DNA of 13,996 nucleotides from JABWBR01 sp036741235 (GTDB lineage Bacteria; Bacteroidota; Bacteroidia; Chitinophagales; Saprospiraceae), in assembly GCA_036741235.1 (NCBI GenBank), contig DAINSQ010000123.1, positions 1-13,996 on the forward strand. Reading direction: 5' to 3'. Every line of letters begins with the position of its first letter. Position 1 is the first letter of the stretch. Position numbers and translations under genes: made by a program. The notes below the pieces were generated by a model that worked only from the letters and a program-made list of their open reading frames with translations, did no database searches and was not told where the DNA came from. Of this stretch, positions 7,514 through 13,346 are shown piece by piece.

Positions 7514-8140
7514 ATGCGGTACGAGCGCAAATACATCCTGGAGCGGGCCATGCCGGAGGCCTGGCTGGCCTGGCTTTACCACCTGCCGCCCGCCTTTCGC
7601 GCCGCCTATCCGCCCCGGCTGGTCAACAACATCTATTTCGACGATTACGACCTGACCAGCCTCCAGGAGAATATTGCCGGCATCTCTAAACGCTCCAAGT
7701 ACCGCCTGCGCTGGTATGGCGACGAGCGCCAAACGCTGCGCCGCCCCACGCTGGAAATCAAATCAAAAGAAGCCCTGCTGGGCGAAAAAAGCAACCAACG
7801 GCTACCCGATACGCGCTGGGAAGCACTACCGGCGCTGTTCCGAAGTCTGCCCGAACTGCGCGACGCCAACCTCCGACCGGTACTGGTCAACACCTACCGC
7901 CGCAGCTACCTGGAAAGCGCCGACCGCCGGTTCAGGATCACCCTCGACAGCGATTTGCAATTCGGTCCCTTTACCGTCAAAGACATGCGTTTCGACTTTC
8001 AAATGCCGAATACAACCATACTCGAGCTCAAATACGAAGCCGAATTCGACGACGAAATTGACGACATCACCCAGCACTGGCCGTTTCGCATGACGCGCTT
8101 CTCCAAATACAGCGTGGGCATGCAAATGATCATGTCTTAA
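7514..8140 (+). CDS. VTC-domain polyphosphate polymerase
   Basis: This 208-aa protein matches the stand-alone VTC (vacuolar transporter chaperone) domain, a tunnel-fold enzyme that polymerises the gamma-phosphate of nucleoside triphosphates into polyphosphate. Basic and acidic tunnel motifs are all visible: RYERKY (2-7), KYRLRWYG (62-69), LEIKSK (80-85), TYRRSY (127-132), LELKYE (170-175) and RFSKYS (195-200). The length is near the bare domain, with no SPX domain or membrane segment. In many bacteria a DUF4956 membrane protein is encoded next to it, but none is seen here. It lies between the riboflavin gene (8-base gap) and purE (12-base gap), in the same probable transcript. Function is assigned from family motifs. 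Confidence 0.85.
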   Translation: MRYERKYILERAMPEAWLAWLYHLPPAFRAAYPPRLVNNIYFDDYDLTSLQENIAGISKRSKYRLRWYGDERQTLRRPTLEIKSKEALLGEKSNQRLPDTRWEALPALFRSLPELRDANLRPVLVNTYRRSYLESADRRFRITLDSDLQFGPFTVKDMRFDFQMPNTTILELKYEAEFDDEIDDITQHWPFRMTRFSKYSVGMQMIMS

Positions 8141-8152
8141 ACCCTACGACTT

Positions 8153-8650
8153 ATGGTAAGCATCATCATGGGTTCCGACTCCGACCTGCCTGTTATGCGC
8201 AAGGCCGCCGATATGCTCAAAAGTTTCGGCATCCCTATAGAAGTCACTATCGTATCGGCGCACCGCACGCCCGATCGCCTGTACGCATTTGCCAAAGCGG
8301 CGCACACGCGCGGCGTGCAGGTCATCATTGCCGGCGCCGGCGGCGCAGCGCACCTGCCCGGCATGGTCGCTTCGCTCTCTCCCCTACCCGTCATCGGCGT
8401 GCCCATCAAATCCTCCAACTCCATCGACGGCTGGGATTCCGTGTTGTCGATCCTGCAGATGCCCAGCGGCGTACCGGTGGCCACGGTGGCCCTCAACGGC
8501 GCCGCCAACGCCGGCATCCTGGCCGCCCAGATTATCGGCGCCCAAAATCCGGCTATTCAACAACGCATTATCGATTATAAGCAACAGCTAGCCGATGAGG
8601 TGGCAGTGAAGTATAGGAGATTGGAACGGGAGGGTTATGAGGGGTTATGA
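8153..8650 (+). CDS. purE: N5-carboxyaminoimidazole ribonucleotide mutase (class I PurE)
   Basis: This 165-aa enzyme converts N5-CAIR to CAIR in purine synthesis; it needs a PurK partner encoded elsewhere. The signatures are complete: GSDSD (7-11), SAHRTP (35-40, with catalytic His37), GAGGAAHLPGM (61-71, with the second conserved His) and MPSGVPVAT (103-111). It is the last gene of the rightward run. The final residues, Glu-Gly-Tyr-Glu-Gly-Leu, and the stop codon are encoded by the first units of a 10-bp tandem repeat. The C-terminus can therefore vary with repeat copy number; it lies beyond the conserved core, so activity should be unaffected. Confidence 0.95.
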   Translation: MVSIIMGSDSDLPVMRKAADMLKSFGIPIEVTIVSAHRTPDRLYAFAKAAHTRGVQVIIAGAGGAAHLPGMVASLSPLPVIGVPIKSSNSIDGWDSVLSILQMPSGVPVATVALNGAANAGILAAQIIGAQNPAIQQRIIDYKQQLADEVAVKYRRLEREGYEGL

Positions 8651-8680
8651 GGGGTTATGAGGGGGTATGAGGGGGTATGC
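8631..8680 (+). repeat. 10-bp tandem repeat across the end of purE
   Basis: Five units of about 10 bp lie head to tail. Three are of the GGGTTATGAG type and the following ones of the GGGGTATGAG type, the last ending in TATGC. The first two units are coding and provide the purE stop. A further unit (GGGGTATGAG, 8754-8763) lies beyond the interrupting hairpin element, which suggests the element was inserted into a longer array. Confidence 0.85.
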
Positions 8681-8752
8681 GACTGAAAGCGAACGAAGTG
8701 AGTCCCGACTATATGTCGGGGGAGTCCCGTACTGACCAAAGGGAAGTCGGGA
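8679..8752 (+). repeat. Right copy of GC-rich dispersed repeat element with two hairpins
   Basis: Bases 8679-8708 are the inverted counterpart of 8-37 (27 of 30 identical). Two hairpins follow: CCCGAC (8704-8709) with GTCGGG (8715-8720) around a TATAT loop, and TCCCG (8725-8729) with CGGGA (8748-8752), extended inside by ACT/AGT. No long T-tract follows either stem. Both might still slow transcription leaving purE, but the sequence reads as a small palindromic repeat more than a standard terminator. Confidence 0.6.
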
Positions 8753-8763
8753 AGGGGTATGAG

Positions 8764-8915
8764 GGGGGAGGGTTTGATGTTGGATGATGGATTAGGGAGG
8801 GGTGCGAAATTTAGTATATCAGTTTGAGACAGTAAATGGAAAGGTCGTCTGCATTGGTTGGGAAAGTTGTTTTATGTTGAAGTCATATTGTGGGGATTAG
8901 TTTTTATTGAGGTTT
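8764..8915. other. Non-coding stretch between purE repeats and the palindrome
   Basis: This belongs to the 410-base gene-free interval 8651-9060. Apart from the repeat array, the GC-rich element and the palindrome listed separately, I see no open frame of note, no promoter with recognisable boxes, no RNA gene and no T-tract terminator. Base composition drops from GC-rich to AT-rich within it. Confidence 0.6.
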
Positions 8916-9046
8916 GTATAACGTTCAGAAGCTTGCCAAAGGCGGGCCATTCGGAGCACTAACCTTTTATGCTAAGATAATGTTTATTATGAGTCGAAAA
9001 GTTACTTTAACCACGCTAGCCTCGATTTTGGCAAGGTGCCGTTATG
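8916..9046 (+). repeat. Imperfect ~130-bp palindrome resembling an integron attC site
   Basis: The outer arms are ATAACG (8918-8923) and CGTTAT (9040-9045). The inner arms are a perfect 9-bp pair, CTTGCCAAA (8932-8940) and TTTGGCAAG (9027-9035), extended by GGC/GCC with a few unpaired bases. The spacers between outer and inner arms differ (8 and 4 bases), and the centre of about 85 bases is only weakly paired. Nested short R and L boxes, unequal spacers and this length are the layout of attC recombination sites. The AAC/GTT core triplets are present, but the full RYYYAAC/GTTRRRY consensus is not met. It sits exactly at the edge of the AT-rich island. No integrase gene and no second copy is in the window, so it could also be an unrelated repeat. 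Confidence 0.4.
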
Positions 9047-9060
9047 TGCCGTATTTTTTT

Positions 9061-9510
9061 TCACAGGCTTGTCACTCTTGTTATTAGTGCTTGCATTTCA
9101 GAAATTAGTTGATAAACTTCACTATCGTTTCTTGGATAGCTATCTGCGTTATGCAAGTGAGTGTTTCTTATATCAGCAACTTCTCTTTGGTATTTTACTC
9201 TTTCCGAAGGTGATAACCTTCCTAATGTTGTTAATGAGTGATTTGCAAATTGAGTTATGTATTGTCCGATAGAGTATTTGCCATTCCTAATGTGATAATG
9301 GTCAAGAATTGCTTTCAATGTGCTATCTAATGCTCTAGTTGAATGTAGTATTTTTAAAATATGTTTTCTCTTTGGTGGAGTAATAGTGTCAACATCAATA
9401 ACCTGTTTAAACTCAGTTTTGAGTTTATTAACATTAGTAGTAGTCAGTGATGGACTACTATTTAGAATTGCAATTATGGTATTTATTCTGTCTTGCTGAG
9501 TCGTTGGCAT
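9061..9510 (-). CDS. Unknown 149-aa protein with a HEPN-type RNxxxH motif
   Basis: I do not recognise a named family. The protein appears mainly helical and ends with RNTHLH at residues 115-120, followed by NADSYP and a helix. This fits the Rx4-6H motif, with Asn after the Arg, that forms the active site of HEPN ribonucleases; such proteins act as toxins or RNA-cutting effectors in many defence systems. One motif is weak evidence, so the HEPN call is a hypothesis. It starts 2 bases after the 275-aa gene stops and is the last gene of the leftward run, so it almost surely shares that transcript. Its stop codon lies about 15 bases from the attC-like palindrome. The gene is AT-rich, unlike purE and its neighbours. 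Confidence 0.6.
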   Translation of the reverse strand: MPTTQQDRINTIIAILNSSPSLTTTNVNKLKTEFKQVIDVDTITPPKRKHILKILHSTRALDSTLKAILDHYHIRNGKYSIGQYITQFANHSLTTLGRLSPSERVKYQREVADIRNTHLHNADSYPRNDSEVYQLISEMQALITRVTSL

Positions 9511-9512
9511 GA

Positions 9513-10340
9513 CTATTTTTTGTATTTTGATATTCGATTTTCAATTTGTTGAAAATCATTTGAGTTTACCAAATACCATCCAAAAAGACTTGCAATACGA
9601 GTAGGTTTAAATGAATCAAATCTAATCTTAGGAATGTCATTTAAGTTGAGAGCTTTTCTTGTTATGTATTTGAAATATGGAACTCCATTATCAACAGAAA
9701 ATTCAGCGTTAATCACGAATTCATAGAAAGGTTGAAGTTCAATTAAATCTGATATATTATTTGTTAATCGCTTGAAACCAAAAATCTGATTTTCGTGTTC
9801 ATAAATACTTGCTCTTGCAGAAATATATTTTTGATTAAATTGGTTAAAGTATTTAGCTTTCTGTTTCAAATTTGGCACATGCAGTAAAATATCTTTTTTG
9901 AAATTCGTTTGCTTGATATAATTAAGATTATCACATTGAACTCGAGATTGAATTTTAAATATTTTTTTTTGAATATTTTTTATTTCATTAATTTTTTTTT
10001 CGTCTTTTTTGTCCTTAAGAATTAATTTTAATTTTCTAATATCCTTTACTTCTATAAAATTGCTGAAATAATACTTACCAAATTGACTTACTTCCTTTGG
10101 CACATTCTTATTGTGATCGAAAATCAAAAGCATTTTTGTGTAAGGAGGGTATACAATAAGTGCATTTGTAAGTCGAGTAAAAAGTTTATTAGGATTTTTT
10201 TGTTCGTTATCTCTAATTGAAAACAATGCTAATAGTCCTTTCCGATCAGATAAAAGAGTATCAGGTCCGTCATAGGCGAATGGGTGGTCAGGATTATCGA
10301 CCTTGATAAGTCCTTTAGGTATATTTTCGTATTCTGTCAT
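9513..10340 (-). CDS. Unknown 275-aa protein, methyltransferase-linked
   Basis: I do not recognise this protein. It has no signal peptide or membrane segment. The N-terminal part holds HPFAYDGPDTLLSDRKG, then hydrophobic strand-like segments LLALFSI and LTNALIVYPPYTKMLLIFD. Spacing of a PD pair before a strand recalls PD-(D/E)xK nucleases, but the expected E-x-K is not there (SIRD instead), so a restriction enzyme role is only a guess. The middle (about residues 100-145) is very Lys/Ile-rich and may be a helical linker. Two runs of nine A on the coding strand (9992-10000 and 9962-9970) fall in that part and could slip. It follows the methyltransferase gene by about 31 codon-free bases plus its stop region (40 bases in total) and precedes the HEPN-like gene by 2 bases. 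Confidence 0.65.
   Translation of the reverse strand: MTEYENIPKGLIKVDNPDHPFAYDGPDTLLSDRKGLLALFSIRDNEQKNPNKLFTRLTNALIVYPPYTKMLLIFDHNKNVPKEVSQFGKYYFSNFIEVKDIRKLKLILKDKKDEKKINEIKNIQKKIFKIQSRVQCDNLNYIKQTNFKKDILLHVPNLKQKAKYFNQFNQKYISARASIYEHENQIFGFKRLTNNISDLIELQPFYEFVINAEFSVDNGVPYFKYITRKALNLNDIPKIRFDSFKPTRIASLFGWYLVNSNDFQQIENRISKYKK
9962..10000 (-). repeat. Two A9 tracts in the 275-aa gene
   Basis: On the coding strand there are two runs of nine adenines, 9992-10000 and 9962-9970, separated by 21 bases. They encode Glu-Lys-Lys-Ile and Gln-Lys-Lys-Ile. Such runs can slip during replication and switch a gene off, but in AT-rich coding sequence they may also be chance. Confidence 0.8.
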
Positions 10341-10381
10341 TTGTCGTTATTCTCGTTCTTAATATGGTACATAACTGATTT

Positions 10382-11350
10382 TTAGGGGGTGTGTTCGTTG
10401 TAGTTCATATTGGGTACTTCATCTCTTCTCCCAATCCAATTAGCAAATAATCCCCCCTTGATAAAATGATTGAGTTCTTTTTTATTTGTTGGGTCAACAA
10501 GTTCTGGTACTATCAAGTTGTTTGAAAAAATTAGAATCTCCTTGCCTTTTGAAGGATTCGATGCATGATAATTTAGTTCATAGGTCTTTTGGAGAAATTT
10601 CTTATACAATACTCTAATATTATCATCGTTATCATAAGAAACTAACCAGTAGCGATTCTTTAAAGCAGAGATAAGATTGGCAATTTGTACGTGATCACAG
10701 TGCTCATAGAAATTTATATACAAGTCTTTTCCTTTTCTATAATATGGAGGATCAAAGTAAAATAAGGTGTTCCTTGGGAGTGTCTTGTCTAATTCTTGAA
10801 TTAGTTCTGCTGCATCCAGATTATAAATGTATATACGTTTTCCATACCTGCTAATTCTCTCAATTCTTTTAATCAAGTCATCTTTATTAAACCTTGCATC
10901 GATTTTCCAATTGCCATTTTGATTTATACCTCCAATTATTCCAGCCTTTAATATTCCAGATCGATTTGTGCGATTTAGGAAGAAAGTGGAAAAGCCAATA
11001 TCTATCATTTCATAATTCTTGTAATCTTGTTGAATTGCTTTCTGTTTTTCCCATATTTCAAGATTAATGTTGGTTTCTTTGATCAATTTACAGAATTTCT
11101 CTGTCTCATTAATTACGGAATGCCAAAAGCAGAATATCCTATAGTCATAATCATTTATATGAACCGTTCTAACATATTCATTAAACAACAAGGATAATGC
11201 AACTGACGCACCACCTGCATAGGGTTCTACATAATGACCGTCTGTTAATAGATTGTGCTCAACCAACAATTGTAAAAAGTAAGAGAGCTTACCTTTCCCT
11301 CCTGGGTACCTTAATGGCGAGTAGTAGTTGGTTTTTAGATTTGTTCCCAT
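10382..11350 (-). CDS. DNA adenine-N6 methyltransferase, D12 class (Dam-like)
   Basis: This 322-aa enzyme transfers a methyl group from S-adenosylmethionine to adenine N6 in a specific DNA sequence. Motif order is that of the alpha (D12/Dam) class: LRYPGGK (13-19, SAM-binding motif X), VEPYAGGASVALSLL (41-55, motif I), an NRTNRSGILKAGIIGG block (126-141) and the catalytic DPPYY (200-204, motif IV). The target site cannot be read from the sequence; many relatives methylate GATC. Its ATG lies inside the last 16 bases of the ParB-like gene, so translation of the two is probably coupled. No recognisable restriction enzyme is adjacent, but the unknown 275-aa gene follows. It may modify host DNA in a restriction or epigenetic defence system. 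Confidence 0.9.
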   Translation of the reverse strand: MGTNLKTNYYSPLRYPGGKGKLSYFLQLLVEHNLLTDGHYVEPYAGGASVALSLLFNEYVRTVHINDYDYRIFCFWHSVINETEKFCKLIKETNINLEIWEKQKAIQQDYKNYEMIDIGFSTFFLNRTNRSGILKAGIIGGINQNGNWKIDARFNKDDLIKRIERISRYGKRIYIYNLDAAELIQELDKTLPRNTLFYFDPPYYRKGKDLYINFYEHCDHVQIANLISALKNRYWLVSYDNDDNIRVLYKKFLQKTYELNYHASNPSKGKEILIFSNNLIVPELVDPTNKKELNHFIKGGLFANWIGRRDEVPNMNYNEHTP

Positions 11351-12693
11351 ACTTTCACAAAGAAAATTTCCAAGTTATCCCAATTTTTTTTCAAACTATC
11401 CATATCAGGATGAAAGTCTTTATTATGCACATAAGCATTAAACGTATCTATCGAGAAAATGCTGTCTTTCATTGTGGAAGCTGTATAGGCTCCTTTAAGC
11501 TTATGTTTATCTAAAAGACTCTTTTTCTCCAAGTCGTTAGCAACTTCTCTCAGCTTATGGCTCAACTTGCTATTATTTGTTACACCTGAGATTGGGTGTT
11601 TATCAATATAACTATCCAAAGTTAACTCTATAAATACTCTAAACGCAATTGCCCCAGAATTTTCAAAATCCCTTAAATCTAAATCTTTAAGCTCATGATA
11701 TAATTTATTTACTCTAGGTTGACTAATTGGTATAATAGTACTTTTAGGAATTATTGTGTTCCTCCTTGAAATAAGACTTTTACTACGCTTTCGCTTATCA
11801 TCTTCTGAATTGGAAGGGACTAATTTTTTCGGTGGCGACGTACTGATTAACTCCCAATCGCCAATTAGCTCTTGTGATTTATCAGGTAAGTCAGTCGGTT
11901 TAAAAGTTTCAAGGTAGTTTAATCGATCATCTTTGTAGTAAATGTCCTTGACTGTAAAATCATCTCTAAGAAGATCGTTTACTACCTTTGTAAGGGGCTT
12001 GGCGATCTCTTTGGGGTCAAACCGCGTTATAACTTTGCCCTCTTTTATTTCAATACCTGAAAGTTTTCTAAAATCAGGGTCAGTTATTAGACGTTGAAGG
12101 GATGAGGATTTAACTTTTTTTAAGTTCTTTTTGAGCGTCTCATCGACGCTGTCTTCTTTTTGAAGAAAATCAATAACCTGAAGAGCGTAAGACGAAGTAC
12201 CCTTGACTCTTTCATCAAATCTTGCCTTTTGTTGAGCGTCCCAGCTTACCGTTCCAATACCATCATTCTGGCCAGTATGCTTCAACTCTATCCAATGCTC
12301 TGCCTCTTTTTCTTCATCAAAAAGAACACATGTGATTTTTTCAATTGGTGATTTCCTATATTTCTCAGAAAGATTTTTAAATTTTGTTAAGAGAGATTTA
12401 TTAGTTTCTGGTATCAGGTCTGGATTCTCAAGTAATTTCAATACAGTTACTCGTCTATTGCCTTCAAGGACATTGTACTGTCCGTCAATTTTTTCGTGTG
12501 TGGCAATGAATATTGGATCACCGGGATTTAGCCCTTCATTGATAATATCTTCTGCGAGTTTTATGAGTTTTTCTTTTTGATCATCAATCATCACCTTTAT
12601 TGCCTCTCGCTGGTTTCCGACCATTTCAAACCTAGGATTCTCAATATTGATGTTTAATGAGGATAGATCAACCAATTTTCTGTGATGTGCCAT
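11335..12693 (-). CDS. ParB-like N-terminal domain protein with helical C-terminus
   Basis: This 452-aa protein opens with a ParB/sulfiredoxin-type domain: LVDLSSLNINIENPRF (7-22), then helix LAEDIINEGL and the conserved VLEGNRRVTVLKLLENP (75-91). In ParB proteins this fold binds CTP or acts as a nuclease, and stand-alone versions are common in defence and DNA-modification operons. The centre (about 200-330) is Lys/Asp-rich, with a basic patch KRKRSK. The C-terminal 110 residues look helical, with FRVFIELTLDSYI and NAYVHNKDFHP (419-429), which resembles HEPN-like C-termini of other defence proteins (inference). It is not a chromosome-partition ParB, because no ParA or helix-turn-helix centre is evident. 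It overlaps the methyltransferase gene by 16 bases and follows the NYN gene after 67 bases. Confidence 0.75.
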   Translation of the reverse strand: MAHHRKLVDLSSLNINIENPRFEMVGNQREAIKVMIDDQKEKLIKLAEDIINEGLNPGDPIFIATHEKIDGQYNVLEGNRRVTVLKLLENPDLIPETNKSLLTKFKNLSEKYRKSPIEKITCVLFDEEKEAEHWIELKHTGQNDGIGTVSWDAQQKARFDERVKGTSSYALQVIDFLQKEDSVDETLKKNLKKVKSSSLQRLITDPDFRKLSGIEIKEGKVITRFDPKEIAKPLTKVVNDLLRDDFTVKDIYYKDDRLNYLETFKPTDLPDKSQELIGDWELISTSPPKKLVPSNSEDDKRKRSKSLISRRNTIIPKSTIIPISQPRVNKLYHELKDLDLRDFENSGAIAFRVFIELTLDSYIDKHPISGVTNNSKLSHKLREVANDLEKKSLLDKHKLKGAYTASTMKDSIFSIDTFNAYVHNKDFHPDMDSLKKNWDNLEIFFVKVWEQI

Positions 12694-12760
12694 AGTAATT
12701 TATATATTTTAATTCTCTGCAATGCTTTTTTGAGGCTTAAAGTCAGTAAATTAATATTCA

Positions 12761-13306
12761 TCAATGTCCTATTGTGTCAAGTACCGCGTCAAGACTAGTA
12801 AAGTTAGGGACAACAAACGTCTTTAATTCTTGCGATGCATGTCCCAAAAATAACAAGTGAACTTGGAAGCCATCATTCCTCAATTCACCAATAGCTGGAA
12901 CAAAGTCACTATCCCCTGCTACCAGAACAAGCGTATCCTGATTTTTATCAACGATAGTATAAGCATCTTTAACCATTATTGTGATTATCCCCGTGTCCAC
13001 TTTTTTCTCTCTATTTGCAACATTTCTGTCAACTACAACTAGTGTGAAGCCTCCTTGCCTTGCCATATTCCAAACTGAGTCATTAGCCGGTGGCCTAAAG
13101 CCAAAAAGTACAGCCTTATTTATCCTATCATTAAGAGTAGTCGAAATGAAATTATGCAGGTTGCCAAAATCAAGCCTCCTAGGATTATGTAAAATCTTAT
13201 TGTTCATCATCTCATAAATATTCGGAGTTAATCCTTTTTGAACTGCACTCACTCTTTTCCCTTCTATAAAGGTATTCGAAATGTCGATATAAAGATAAAA
13301 TGCCAT
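12761..13306 (-). CDS. NYN-domain (LabA/DUF88-like, PIN-fold) nuclease
   Basis: This 181-aa protein consists of essentially one NYN domain. NYN domains belong to the PIN-like fold and are metal-dependent RNases. The acidic active site is visible: YIDISN (6-11, Asp8 and Asn11), KKVDTGI (101-107, Asp104) and the hallmark VAGDSDF (129-135, Asp132 and Asp134). The ATG at 13306 places the first strand at the very N-terminus as usual in the family; the frame is open to 13393, but that version overlaps the upstream gene and adds unrelated residues. It lies 40 bases after the TPR/cold-shock-like gene and 67 bases before the ParB-like gene. It could act on RNA as a defence or regulatory nuclease, or serve as a partner of the TPR protein. 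Confidence 0.85.
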   Translation of the reverse strand: MAFYLYIDISNTFIEGKRVSAVQKGLTPNIYEMMNNKILHNPRRLDFGNLHNFISTTLNDRINKAVLFGFRPPANDSVWNMARQGGFTLVVVDRNVANREKKVDTGIITIMVKDAYTIVDKNQDTLVLVAGDSDFVPAIGELRNDGFQVHLLFLGHASQELKTFVVPNFTSLDAVLDTIGH

Positions 13307-13346
13307 GTTTTGTATTATTAAGTTATGCCCAACATTACTCTTTGTG

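Noticed and set aside
8631..8763. CRISPR array
   Set aside because: The units are about 10 bp, contiguous and without spacers, so this is a tandem repeat.
9030..9061. GGCA-AGG-TGCC mini-hairpin and a later run of eight T as a plus-strand terminator
   Set aside because: The stem is four pairs and the T-run starts 13 bases away; it is better explained as part of the larger palindrome.
9036..9272. Plus-strand 78-codon frame over the island edge
   Set aside because: It overlaps the palindrome and is antisense to the HEPN-like gene; no support.
11335..12693. Chromosome- or plasmid-partition ParB
   Set aside because: There is no ParA neighbour, no clear helix-turn-helix centre, and the gene is coupled to a methyltransferase.
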